Made by a program: the position numbers and the translations under genes | DNA from: Janthinobacterium sp. 344 | GTDB lineage: Bacteria; Pseudomonadota; Gammaproteobacteria; Burkholderiales; Burkholderiaceae_D | DNA length: 64,000 nucleotides | Reading direction: 5' to 3' | NCBI RefSeq assembly: GCF_900112025.1 | Contig: NZ_FOKL01000001.1 | Location: 983,084 to 1,047,083, forward strand | Notes under the pieces: generated by a model | The model's input: only the letters and a program-made list of their open reading frames with translations | What the model was told of the DNA's origin: nothing | The model's database searches: none | Shown: piece by piece, positions 52,206-62,427 of the stretch | Layout of the letters: every line of letters starts with the position of its first letter | Position numbering within the stretch: the stretch's first letter is position 1

Positions 52206-52337
52206 GGCTGCCATGATAGCGCAAGCGTCGGCGCGCCATCCAGCGCCAGCGCTCCCTGCCACAATAAACGGCAATATACTTGACTACTCAAGCTTTTATC
52301 AACTACTATGCAATTTTTAAATATGGACAGGACGAAC

Positions 52338-53606
52338 ATGCCCACCGCCACCGACACTGACTTGCTGCGCAATACCAACTTCCGCTGGCTGCTGGGCGGC
52401 GGGCTCGTCTCCATGCTGGGCGACCAGTTCAGCCTGCTGGCCCTGCCCTGGCTGGTGCTGAGCCTGACCGGCGATAGCCTCAGCCTCGGTATCGCCGTGG
52501 CCCTGATGGGTGCGCCGCGCGCCGTGCTTATCTTGCTGGGCGGCGCCATCGCCGACCGCCATTCGCCCCGGCGCGTGCTGCTGCTGAGTAAATATGCGAA
52601 CGCCGCCATCCTGCTGGCACTGGCGGGACTGCTGTGGCTGGACCAGGCCAGCCTGGCGCTCGCATATGGGGCCGCGCTGGCGCTGGGCATCGCGGCCGCC
52701 TTTGGCATCCCGGCCGGCACGGCCATCCTGCCGCAAGCCGTGCCAGCGCAAATGCTGCAAAAAGCCAATGGCTTGCAGATGGGTGTGCGCCAGCTGTCCC
52801 TGCTGGCCGGTCCGCTGCTGGCGGCGCTCGTGCTGGGCGCCCGCGGTGACGGGCGGCACACCGCCATGGCGGCGCTGGCCGCCGCCTTTGCCATCGATGC
52901 GCTGACGTTTGTGTTTTCCGCCTGGACCTTGCGCCAAGTCACCCTGCGGCCGCCGGCGACGCCCGCCACGGTGCAAGGCATGTGGCGCGACATGGCGGCG
53001 GGCCTGGCCATGGTGTGGCGCGACCTGCCGCTGCGCAGCTGCTATGCCTACTGGGCGCTGGTGGCCTTCTTCGTCATGGGACCGCTGCAGGTGGCCTTGC
53101 CCGTGCTGGCCAGCGAGCGCCTGCATGGCGCCCCGGCCCTGGGCATGCTGATGGGCGCGCACGGCGCCGGCACCCTGGCCGGCATGCTGTGCTCCAGCCT
53201 GGGCGGCGCCTGGCTGCGCCGGCATTTCGGCGCCACCCTGCTGGCCGTCGACGCCGTCGTGGCGCTGCTCCTGATGGCGCTGGGGCAGATCGGCACGGCC
53301 TGGCAAGGCGCGGCCTTGCTGGCCGTCACGGGCATGCTGGGCGGCTACCTGCAGGTGGCGATTTTTACGTGGATACAGCGGCGCGTGGCGCCCGCCATGC
53401 TGGGCCGGGCGATGGCCCTGTTCATGGGCATCTTCCTGGGCCTGGCACCGCTGTCGGCGGCGGCGACCGGCGCGCTGCTGCGCCACCTGAGCGTGGGCGA
53501 GCTGTTCTGCGGCGGCGGCGCCCTGCTGCTGGCCGCCGCCGTGGCCGCCACCCTGCTGACCGACATTCCCCGCATCGCGGGCAGCACGTCCGTATCGTCA
53601 CATTGA
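52338..53606 (+). CDS. MFS transporter
   Basis: This is a predicted 12-helix exporter of 422 residues. 'NFRWLLGGGLVSMLGDQFSL' starts the first helix and 'GGAIADRHSPRRVLLLSKYA' is the loop 2-3 motif. I chose the ATG at 52338 because AGGA lies about 8 bp before it; starts at 52308 or 52323 add an unconserved lead. The substrate is unknown. It is followed by a GIY-YIG-like gene and a marR gene on the same strand. Confidence 0.9.
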   Translation: MPTATDTDLLRNTNFRWLLGGGLVSMLGDQFSLLALPWLVLSLTGDSLSLGIAVALMGAPRAVLILLGGAIADRHSPRRVLLLSKYANAAILLALAGLLWLDQASLALAYGAALALGIAAAFGIPAGTAILPQAVPAQMLQKANGLQMGVRQLSLLAGPLLAALVLGARGDGRHTAMAALAAAFAIDALTFVFSAWTLRQVTLRPPATPATVQGMWRDMAAGLAMVWRDLPLRSCYAYWALVAFFVMGPLQVALPVLASERLHGAPALGMLMGAHGAGTLAGMLCSSLGGAWLRRHFGATLLAVDAVVALLLMALGQIGTAWQGAALLAVTGMLGGYLQVAIFTWIQRRVAPAMLGRAMALFMGIFLGLAPLSAAATGALLRHLSVGELFCGGGALLLAAAVAATLLTDIPRIAGSTSVSSH

Positions 53607-53618
53607 GAAAGTTCTAGC

Positions 53619-53966
53619 ATGGATAAAACACGACAAACGGCCCTGAAAGCGGCTTACCGGCAACAAGCGCCAGCGCTGGGCATCATCGCGCTGCAGCACC
53701 TGCCCAGCGGGCGCACCCTGCTCGAACGCAGCCGCAACGCGCCGGGCATGCTGAACCGCCACCGCTTCGAACTGAACCTGGGCAAGCACCGCAACGCGGC
53801 GCTGCAGGCGGACTGGCGGCGCGACGGCGCGCAGGCTTTTCGCTTCGACATCATCGACACCGTCGATCAATCCACCGATCCCGCCTTCGATGCGGACGCC
53901 GAGCTGGACGCCCTGCTGGCCCTGCACCAGGCGCAGCTGCTGGAGCAAGGGCGCACGCCCTATTAG
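53619..53966 (+). CDS. GIY-YIG nuclease-family small protein
   Basis: This 115-residue protein starts 'MDKTRQTALKAAYRQQAPAL' and has 'GIIALQHLPSGRTLLERSRN', which aligns with a group of small GIY-YIG proteins where the canonical tyrosines are not fully kept (here GII and no clear YIG). 'NRHRFELNLGKHRNAALQAD' follows, and the second half is acidic. Nuclease activity is therefore uncertain. It lies 12 bp after the MFS gene. Confidence 0.75.
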   Translation: MDKTRQTALKAAYRQQAPALGIIALQHLPSGRTLLERSRNAPGMLNRHRFELNLGKHRNAALQADWRRDGAQAFRFDIIDTVDQSTDPAFDADAELDALLALHQAQLLEQGRTPY

Positions 53967-54032
53967 CGGCCATGCTTTACACTTGCGCACTCAAGCACTG
54001 CGCAGCCAATCGCAGGCCATCACAAGGAAAAC

Positions 54033-54500
54033 ATGACCGATCACCGTACCCTGTCGCCCGACGGCGGCAACGCGCTGGACTTTTGCCTGCGCCTGGCGCG
54101 CGCCCAGGCGCTCATCGTGCGCCGCTTCGACAGCATCCTGGGCAATCTGCACGGCCTGAGCTTCAGCGATTATCAATTGCTGTACCACCTGCAGCGCGCG
54201 CCCGGCGCCCGCCTGCGCCGCATCGACCTGGCCGAGCGCCTGGCGCTGACGGCGTCCGGCATCACGCGCTCGCTGATGCCGCTGGAAAAGATCGGCCTGG
54301 TGGCGCGCCAGGCCGACCAGCGCGATGCGCGCGTCGGCTATGCCGCCATCACCGAGGCGGGACTGGCATTGCTGGCGCACGCGACCACGACGGCGCAGGC
54401 GCTGGCGCAGGAATTGCTGGCCAACGCCAGCGCGGACCAGCTGGCGCCGCTGTCCCTGCTACTCAATGGCATCGCCGGCAGCCAGCCCGCCCCCGGCTGA
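54033..54500 (+). CDS. MarR-family transcriptional regulator
   Basis: This 155-residue winged-helix protein has 'LSFSDYQLLYHLQRAPGARL' leading into the recognition helix region 'LALTASGITRSLMPLEKIGL' and the wing 'RQADQRDARVGYAAITEAG'. The N- and C-terminal helices are for dimerisation. An AAGGAAAAC sequence precedes the ATG. It is convergent with the autoinducer synthase gene, only 9 bp away, and co-directional with the MFS gene. It may control that transporter. Confidence 0.92.
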   Translation: MTDHRTLSPDGGNALDFCLRLARAQALIVRRFDSILGNLHGLSFSDYQLLYHLQRAPGARLRRIDLAERLALTASGITRSLMPLEKIGLVARQADQRDARVGYAAITEAGLALLAHATTTAQALAQELLANASADQLAPLSLLLNGIAGSQPAPG

Positions 54501-54509
54501 CACACGCCC

Positions 54510-55754
54510 TTACACCAGCGCCAGCTTGCGCAAACGCCGCGTCGACGGCCAGCGCGCCATGCCCGTCTCGTCGCGGATGGCGGCGCAGGCGCCCAGCACT
54601 CTGGCGCACTCGTCCTCGCGCAAGCCCGCGTTCAGGGTCAGGCGCACCAGCGAACGGTTCTTCGGCGTGGCCGGCGCACAGAACACGGCGCCGTAGATGC
54701 CGTGCCGCTCCAGCGCCTTGCGCAGGATCAGGGTATCGGGTTCGCTGCCCGCCTCCAGCGCGATGATCTGCTCGGTGCCATCGCTGACGTTGTAGCCGAG
54801 ATCCATCAAGCCCTGGCGCAGCTGGACGCTGTGGCGGCGCAAGGCCGCGCGGCGGGCATCGGCGGCGCGGATGAAATCGAGCGCCGCATCGAACCAGGCC
54901 AGCTCGTGTTCCAGCAGGCACGAGCTGAAGATGGCGGGCCGCGAGGCGGACAAAAAATAGCCCTTGAAGCGGGCCGAGCACGTGATCAGCCCGGCCCGGC
55001 CCGCGAACGCCTTGGCCAGCGACGCCGTGCGGAAATGCACGCGGTCGGCCAGGTCCAGCGCCACCACCAGGCCCGCGCCCTGCGGCCCGTGCGTGCCCAG
55101 CGAGTGCGATTCGTCGACGATCAGCATGCTGCCGCTGCGCTCGGCAATTTCCACCATCTGCACCAGCGGCGCCACGCTGCCGTTGGTGCTGTACAGCGCA
55201 TCGACGACGATGATGCCGGGGCCATGCTTGTCGAGCTGGCGCTGCAAATGGGCGCCATCGTTGTGCAGGAAGGCCACGGGCATGGCTTGCGCCGATTGCA
55301 CGCCCTCCCACAGCGAGGCGTGCGCCTGCTTGTCCAGGTACACGGGAATGCCGGGCCCGGCCAGGCTTTGCAGCAAGCCCACGTTGGCGGCCCAGCCCGA
55401 CTGGGCCAGCACGCACGCCTCGCTGCCGAGAAACGCCGCGAATTTTTGTTCCAGGCGGTGCTGGCGGCTGCCTTCCTGCAGGAACACGGACGACATCAGC
55501 ATGGCGCCGCCCCCTTGCAGCACTTGCGCCTGCGCCGCCAGCAGCGCGGCTTCGCCGGCGATGTTCAGGTAATCATTGCCAGCCAGCATCACTGCGCTGG
55601 CCGGCATGGCTTGCCACTCATGCAAATGTTCGCCGCCGAGCAGCTTTTCGATGCGCTCGACATAGTGTTCATCCATGCGCTGGCGCACGAAGGCGGGCAG
55701 CTGCTGTTCGGCGTGGACGGTGGCGGATGACAGGGGGAAATAGGCGTTCGACAT
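54510..55754 (-). CDS. jqsA: CqsA/JqsA-like autoinducer synthase
   Basis: This PLP-dependent alpha-oxoamine synthase joins an acyl chain to an amino acid to make an alpha-hydroxyketone signal. I start it at the ATG at 55754 with AGGAG upstream, giving 414 residues. 'LAGNDYLNIAGEAALLAAQA' and 'SVFLQEGSRQHRLEQKFAAF' are typical of CqsA. 'VDESHSLGTHGPQGAG' holds the Asp and His that contact the cofactor. The PLP lysine is Lys248 in 'TASLAKAFAGRAG'. Being divergent from a CqsS-like kinase separates it from housekeeping homologues such as BioF. Confidence 0.92.
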   Translation of the reverse strand: MSNAYFPLSSATVHAEQQLPAFVRQRMDEHYVERIEKLLGGEHLHEWQAMPASAVMLAGNDYLNIAGEAALLAAQAQVLQGGGAMLMSSVFLQEGSRQHRLEQKFAAFLGSEACVLAQSGWAANVGLLQSLAGPGIPVYLDKQAHASLWEGVQSAQAMPVAFLHNDGAHLQRQLDKHGPGIIVVDALYSTNGSVAPLVQMVEIAERSGSMLIVDESHSLGTHGPQGAGLVVALDLADRVHFRTASLAKAFAGRAGLITCSARFKGYFLSASRPAIFSSCLLEHELAWFDAALDFIRAADARRAALRRHSVQLRQGLMDLGYNVSDGTEQIIALEAGSEPDTLILRKALERHGIYGAVFCAPATPKNRSLVRLTLNAGLREDECARVLGACAAIRDETGMARWPSTRRLRKLALV

Positions 55755-55919
55755 AGGGACTCCTGAGATGGTTGCGGTGGGAACTACCGCGTTCAACATG
55801 CGTGAGCCCTCCGCCAGGTGATTGATCCACCTCAACAGTTACGCCGATACATCTCTTTTTCAGGAGGAACACGCCGATCATGTTGTATTGATTCGCCTCA
55901 ACGAACACGTCCCCCTACC
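55755..55919. promoter_or_regulatory. Divergent promoter region of the quorum-sensing genes with paired direct repeats
   Basis: A 16-bp repeat ATTGATYCRCCTCAAC occurs at 55821-55836 and 55887-55902, in the same direction. Inside it a second repeat ACGCCGAT occurs at 55841-55848 and 55871-55878, 30 bp apart or about three helical turns. The symmetric nesting A-B-B-A in order (all direct) is not expected by chance and suggests cooperative regulator binding between jqsA and jqsS. Confidence 0.65.
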
Positions 55920-57236
55920 ATGATGCATGTGCAGTCCCCTTCCGGAAAGCGGTGGCAAGGCAAGTTTCTCCAGCCTTTCCTGCATTTCCACGATGCCATC
56001 GAACACACGCCCATACGGCGCGCCCAGGTGCGCGCCCTGGCCGTCATCGGCGCGCTGGGCATGCCGCTGTACTACACGCTGTGGCAGCACGTCTTTCCAC
56101 AGGAATACGAATCGCCGCTGCTGCGCGCCGTGGCGGCGCTGCTGTTCCTGCCCGCGCTGTGGCCCGGGCGCTTCAGCAATACCTGGTTCAGCGTCTACCT
56201 GTTCCTGGGACTGACCTTCGAGCTGCCGTTCTTCTTCACGTATATGTTCCTGATGAATCACGCCTCGCCGCTGTGGGTCCATTCGCTGCTGGTGGCGTTG
56301 ATCGTGCTGTTCCATTTCGATACGCGCATCGCCCTGCTCGCTTACCTGAGCGGCACCCTGCTGGCCTGCCTGGCCTTCGCCATCGCCGGCGATCCCGCTT
56401 TTTTGCTCAGCGGCGAAGTCTTGCAGCAGTTGCCCGTGCACTGGTTCACGCTTGCCGTGCTGTCCGTGGTCAAGGTGGGACGCAACGTGGGCGCGCAGCA
56501 AAAGCTGGCCGGGCTGGCAGCCGGGCTGGGCAGCGTAGCGCACGAATTGCGCACGCCCCTCGTCAGCGTCGAGGCGAACGTGCGCGGCCTGCAGCGCGGC
56601 CTGCAGCGCAATACGGCACTGCCATCGGACGCGGCCAGCCTGGAGGCGCTGGCGCGCATCCGCTTCGAAGTGCGCCATATGCACCACATGATCGATCTGT
56701 TCCTGCTCAGCGCCAGCGCCGTCAACCGCAAGCTCGAAGCCAACGAGATGGTCGCCATGCACGACAGCGTCGCGTCCGTCCTGCGCCGCTATCCCTTCAC
56801 TAGCACGGCGCAGCGCGACATCGTCAAGGTCGACGTGCGCGCCGACTTCAGCTTTCACGGCCAGTCCGAACTGTGCGTGGTCATCCTGCTGAACCTGCTG
56901 CGCAATGCCTTGAAAGGCATCCAGCGCGCCGGCAAGGGCCGCGTGCGCATCGTCATCGATGGCGCGCGGCCCGTGCCGCGCCTGCTGTTCATCGACACGG
57001 GCTGCGGCATCGCGGCCAGCCGCTTGCCGCTGATCTTCGACCGCTTCTATTCCTATCCCGCGCACAACGGCAGCGGCATCGGCCTGGCCCTGTGCCGGCA
57101 AATCATGCAAGCCTGGCATGCGCGCATCAGCTGCGTGGCGCGCGAAGGCGCGTATGCCATCTTCGTGCTGGAGTTTCCACAGCCACACACCAGCACCAGG
57201 CACAGCCGTTTTCCATCCATCCACCGCGCGAGGTGA
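55920..57236 (+). CDS. jqsS: CqsS/JqsS-like membrane sensor histidine kinase
   Basis: This 438-residue protein from the ATG at 55920 senses the alpha-hydroxyketone signal. Residues 25-185 hold about six membrane helices; 'IGALGMPLYYTLWQHVFPQE' closely resembles the start of the CqsS sensor. The H-box 'SVAHELRTPLVSVEANVRG' has His208. The HATPase part has 'ILLNLLRNALKGI' (N box), 'FIDTGCGIA' (G1) and 'HNGSGIGLALCRQIM' (G2). Unlike V. cholerae CqsS there is no fused receiver after it. The next gene is the probable partner. Confidence 0.92.
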   Translation: MMHVQSPSGKRWQGKFLQPFLHFHDAIEHTPIRRAQVRALAVIGALGMPLYYTLWQHVFPQEYESPLLRAVAALLFLPALWPGRFSNTWFSVYLFLGLTFELPFFFTYMFLMNHASPLWVHSLLVALIVLFHFDTRIALLAYLSGTLLACLAFAIAGDPAFLLSGEVLQQLPVHWFTLAVLSVVKVGRNVGAQQKLAGLAAGLGSVAHELRTPLVSVEANVRGLQRGLQRNTALPSDAASLEALARIRFEVRHMHHMIDLFLLSASAVNRKLEANEMVAMHDSVASVLRRYPFTSTAQRDIVKVDVRADFSFHGQSELCVVILLNLLRNALKGIQRAGKGRVRIVIDGARPVPRLLFIDTGCGIAASRLPLIFDRFYSYPAHNGSGIGLALCRQIMQAWHARISCVAREGAYAIFVLEFPQPHTSTRHSRFPSIHRAR

Positions 57237-57239
57237 CGC

Positions 57240-58253
57240 ATGCAACTGCCCGTCTACACCCATCCGACCCTGACCGTATTGATCGACGACAGCGATTCCT
57301 TCCTGAAAAGCCTGGCGTTCCAGCTCGATCCCGGCCTGGCGCGCAAGACCTTCCACGACACCAGCAGCGCGCTGCACTGGCTGCGCCACAGCGCGCAACT
57401 GGGCGAGACGCCGCTGCACGTCAATTTCGACACGCAAAACCTGCCGCCCGACCAGTGCAACGTGGCGCTCGACATCGAACGCATCTGGCGCATCAGCGGC
57501 CAGGCGCAGCGCTTTGCCGTGCCCTCCGTGCTGGTGGTCGATTATTCGATGCCGCAGATGAACGGCCTGGAATTTTGCCAGGCCGTCCGCGACTTGCCGT
57601 GCAAGAAGATTCTATTTACGGGCGCGGCCGATGAAAAGGTCGCCGTGACGGCCTTCAACCGGGGCTTGATCGACCGCTACATCAAGAAGAGCGACGATGA
57701 CGCGCTCGACATCCTGGAACAGGAGATCGTCAGCCTGCAGCGCGAATTCTTCCTGCAGCAATCGGATACGGTGCGCGACTTGCTGATGCTGCACGACTAC
57801 AGTTTCCTGCAAGACGAGGCGCTGGCCGCCGTGGTGCAGGAGCTGTGCCAGCGCCACGGCTTCGTCGAGTTTTATATCTTCCCCAATCCCAGCGGCATCC
57901 TGTTCTTCACGCGCGATGGCCAGGCCAGGCTGATGATCATCGAGACGGAACGGGGCCTGCACACGCAGTACGAGATGGCGCGCGACAACGACGCGCCCGA
58001 GTCGCTGCTGCTGGCCTTGCTGGAAATGCGCGTGATCCCGTATTTTTCCGATGCCGACAGCGACGGCATGTATGCGGCGCACATCGGCGAAAACTGGTTC
58101 CGCTATTGCGCCGCGCCCACCATCTGCCTGGGCCGGGTGACGTATTTCTGGGCCCTGTTCGACGTGCCGCCCCACCAGCTGGGGCAGCCGGTGATGTCCT
58201 ACGCACAATTCCTGCGCGCGGGCGCGGGCGACAGCGTGAGCGCTGAGACCTAG
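57240..58253 (+). CDS. jqsR: Atypical response regulator, JqsR/LqsR-like
   Basis: This 337-residue protein has an N-terminal receiver. Acidic residues Asp16-Asp17 are in 'LIDDSDSF', the phospho-acceptor is Asp101 in 'SVLVVDYSMPQMNGLEF', then 'ILFTGAADE' and the Lys in 'RYIKKSD'. The distance between the acidic pair and Asp101 is about 40 residues more than normal, so an insertion lies at about residues 47-90. From about residue 165 there is an unrecognised C-terminal domain without a helix-turn-helix. It starts 3 bp after jqsS with GAGGTG as ribosome site. Confidence 0.85.
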   Translation: MQLPVYTHPTLTVLIDDSDSFLKSLAFQLDPGLARKTFHDTSSALHWLRHSAQLGETPLHVNFDTQNLPPDQCNVALDIERIWRISGQAQRFAVPSVLVVDYSMPQMNGLEFCQAVRDLPCKKILFTGAADEKVAVTAFNRGLIDRYIKKSDDDALDILEQEIVSLQREFFLQQSDTVRDLLMLHDYSFLQDEALAAVVQELCQRHGFVEFYIFPNPSGILFFTRDGQARLMIIETERGLHTQYEMARDNDAPESLLLALLEMRVIPYFSDADSDGMYAAHIGENWFRYCAAPTICLGRVTYFWALFDVPPHQLGQPVMSYAQFLRAGAGDSVSAET

Positions 58254-60781
58254 CCTTCGCGCAGGGTCTGCAGCGGCGGATGTTTCAGCACGTTGCGCAA
58301 GCCCAGCCAGCCGCCGGCGATGGCGCACAGGGCGCCGGCCAGCAGGCCGAAGGCCCACACGCCGGGCGCGAAGCTCCAGGCGAACTTGAACTGGTACGTG
58401 GCCAGCGCCCAGCCCATGGCCGCCGCGCCCGAGGCGGCCAGCAGGCCGGCCAGCGCGCCGACGAGCGAAAACTCGATCAGCTGCGCCTGCGCCAGCTGGC
58501 GCCGCGTGGCGCCCAGCGCGCGCAGCAGGCCCGCTTCGCGCGTGCGCTCGTCCTGCGAGCCCATCAGGGCCGCATACAGCACCAGCAAGCCCGAGGCCAG
58601 GGTAAAGGCGAACAGGAATTCGACGGCCGTCACCACCTGGTCCAGCACGCCCTGGATCTGCTTGAGGACGCCGCCCACGTCGACCACCGTCAGGTTCGGG
58701 TAGTCGCGCAGCAGGGCATTGCCCAGGTCCGCCTGAGCGGGCGGCAAATGAAACGCCGTGATCCACGTCTGCGGCGTGTCCGCCATGGCGGCCGGGTTGA
58801 TGATGACAAAGAAATTGACGCGCATCGAGCCCCATTCCAGCTTGCGCAAGCTGGTAATGGCCGCTTCCACGCTCTGGCCGGCGATGTCGAAGCGCAGCTT
58901 GTCGCCCAGTTTCAGCTTCAGGGTCTTGGCGATGCCCTCTTCCACCGACGCTTCCGCCGGCGCGCCCGGCGCGTTACTGAACCACTTGCCGGCCACCAGC
59001 TTGTTTTCTTCCTGCATGGCGGCCATCGTCGACAGATTGAATTCGCGGTCGGCCAGGCCCTTGGCGCGGTCGTCCTCGTAGGTGTCTTCCGTGATGGCCT
59101 CGTCGTTCACGGCCACCAGGCGCCCGCGTATCATCGGATACAGGGGCGCGTTGGCCACGCCGGCCTGGGCCAGGCGCGCGGCGATCGGCTCTTTCTGCTC
59201 GGGCAGGATATTGATCATGAAGCGGTTCGGCGCATCGGGCGGCGTGGCATTGCGCCAGGCCACCATCAGGTCGCCCCGCACCACCGTCAGCAGCAGCAAG
59301 GCCATCAGGCCCAGCGCCAGCGACACCACCTGGATGACGGTGGCGCCCGGCCGGCGCTGCAAGGACGTGACGGCGAAGCGCCAGCCCTGGTGCTGGAAGG
59401 CGCCGCGCAGGGTTTTCAGCGAGCGGATGCCCAGCCAGCCCGCCAGGGCGAACAGCGCGAAGCCGCCCAGGAAGCCGGCCGCCGTCAGCAAGGCCAGTTT
59501 CACGTCGCCCGCCTGCCACAACAGCAGCACGACGAAGGCGGCGATGCCCAGGCCATACGTGGCCAGGGCCAGCGCCTGCGGCGGCTCCTGTTCGCGGCGG
59601 ATCACGCGGTTATGGGGGACATTGCGCAACTGCAAAATCGGCGGCAAGGCAAAGCCCAGCAGCAACAGCATGCCGGTGGCCACGCCCTGCAGCGCGGGCA
59701 GCAGCGAGACGGGCGGCAAGTCGCTCTGCACCAGCTTGCCCAACAGTTCCAGCAGCACCAGGTGGCCGCCGAAACCCACCATCACGCCGATCACGCTGCC
59801 CACCAGGCCCACGAGTAAAAATTCGATCACATACATGGCCGTGACCTGGTTTTGCGTCAGGCCCAGGCAGCGCAGCATGGCGCAGGCGTCCAGGTGGCGC
59901 AGCATGAAGCGGCGCGCCGCCATGGCCACGGCGACGGCCGCCAGCATGGCCGACAGCAAGCCGACGAGGGACAGGAAACGGTCGGCGCGGTCCAAGGTCG
60001 ATTGCATCTGCGGGCTGCCCGATTCCAGCGATTCGATGCGCACGCCTTTGATGGACTGCGCCTTGATCTGGCTGTCCAGCCAGGCTTGATATTGCGCAAG
60101 CTCGGCCGCCTTGGCGGGCGGCGCCGACAGCAGCAAGCGGTACGACACGCGCGAACCGTTCTGCACCAGCGCCGTGGCGGCCAGGTCGCTCAAGGGCAGC
60201 ATCACGCGCGGAGCGAAGTTCAGGAAGGACGCGCCGCGGTCCGGTTCGCTGGCGATCAATTGCGTCACGGTAAATGGCTTGTCACCCAACGTCAGCGTGT
60301 CGCCCAGCTTCGCGTTCAGGCTGGACAGGATCGCCGCGTCGACCCACACCGTGCCGGGCGCCGGCACCTGGCTGGTCGGCTGCCCCACGGCGTCCTGCGC
60401 TTCGCTGACGTTGGTGGTGATCTTCAGCTTGCCGCGCTGCGGGTAGCCGGGCGAGACGGCCTTGATGGACGCCAGCTGCGACGTCGATTGCTCGCCCGCG
60501 CCCGCCTGCGCCATGCTGGGAAACGTCACCGTATCGGCCAGGATGAAGCCGCGCTTCTGCGCTTCGGCGCGCCAGGCGGCGTTGACGGGCTGGTCGGCAC
60601 TGATGACCAGGTCGGCCCCCAGCAGCTGGTGCGCGTCGCGGTTCAGGCCCGCGCGCAGGCGGTCGACGAAGAAGCCGACAGCCGACAGGGCCGCGACGGC
60701 CACGATCAGCGCGACGAGCAGGAAACGCAGTTGCCCGGCGCGCCAGTCGCGGCCGGTCATTTTCAGGGAGAGGCGGAACAT
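58250..60781 (-). CDS. ABC transporter permease, FtsX family (YbbP-like)
   Basis: This is a large inner-membrane permease of 843 residues. It has a first helix at about residues 20-42, a periplasmic domain, then FtsX-type helix groups at about 265-420 and 715-835 ('LGLTQNQVTAMYVIEFLLVG' and 'LRALGATRRQLAQAQLIEFS' are the two coupling loops). It matches the duplicated permease that works with an ABC ATPase such as YbbA, but no ATPase gene is next to it. It is convergent with jqsR, overlapping by 4 bp. Confidence 0.92.
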   Translation of the reverse strand: MFRLSLKMTGRDWRAGQLRFLLVALIVAVAALSAVGFFVDRLRAGLNRDAHQLLGADLVISADQPVNAAWRAEAQKRGFILADTVTFPSMAQAGAGEQSTSQLASIKAVSPGYPQRGKLKITTNVSEAQDAVGQPTSQVPAPGTVWVDAAILSSLNAKLGDTLTLGDKPFTVTQLIASEPDRGASFLNFAPRVMLPLSDLAATALVQNGSRVSYRLLLSAPPAKAAELAQYQAWLDSQIKAQSIKGVRIESLESGSPQMQSTLDRADRFLSLVGLLSAMLAAVAVAMAARRFMLRHLDACAMLRCLGLTQNQVTAMYVIEFLLVGLVGSVIGVMVGFGGHLVLLELLGKLVQSDLPPVSLLPALQGVATGMLLLLGFALPPILQLRNVPHNRVIRREQEPPQALALATYGLGIAAFVVLLLWQAGDVKLALLTAAGFLGGFALFALAGWLGIRSLKTLRGAFQHQGWRFAVTSLQRRPGATVIQVVSLALGLMALLLLTVVRGDLMVAWRNATPPDAPNRFMINILPEQKEPIAARLAQAGVANAPLYPMIRGRLVAVNDEAITEDTYEDDRAKGLADREFNLSTMAAMQEENKLVAGKWFSNAPGAPAEASVEEGIAKTLKLKLGDKLRFDIAGQSVEAAITSLRKLEWGSMRVNFFVIINPAAMADTPQTWITAFHLPPAQADLGNALLRDYPNLTVVDVGGVLKQIQGVLDQVVTAVEFLFAFTLASGLLVLYAALMGSQDERTREAGLLRALGATRRQLAQAQLIEFSLVGALAGLLAASGAAAMGWALATYQFKFAWSFAPGVWAFGLLAGALCAIAGGWLGLRNVLKHPPLQTLREG

Positions 60782-60803
60782 GGGCGGCGGGCTTTATGCT
60801 GGT

Positions 60804-62427
<1,624 letters not shown>

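Noticed and set aside
58250-58253. Misplaced stops because jqsR and the ABC permease overlap
   Set aside because: A 4-bp convergent overlap is common in compact genomes and both C-termini look complete.
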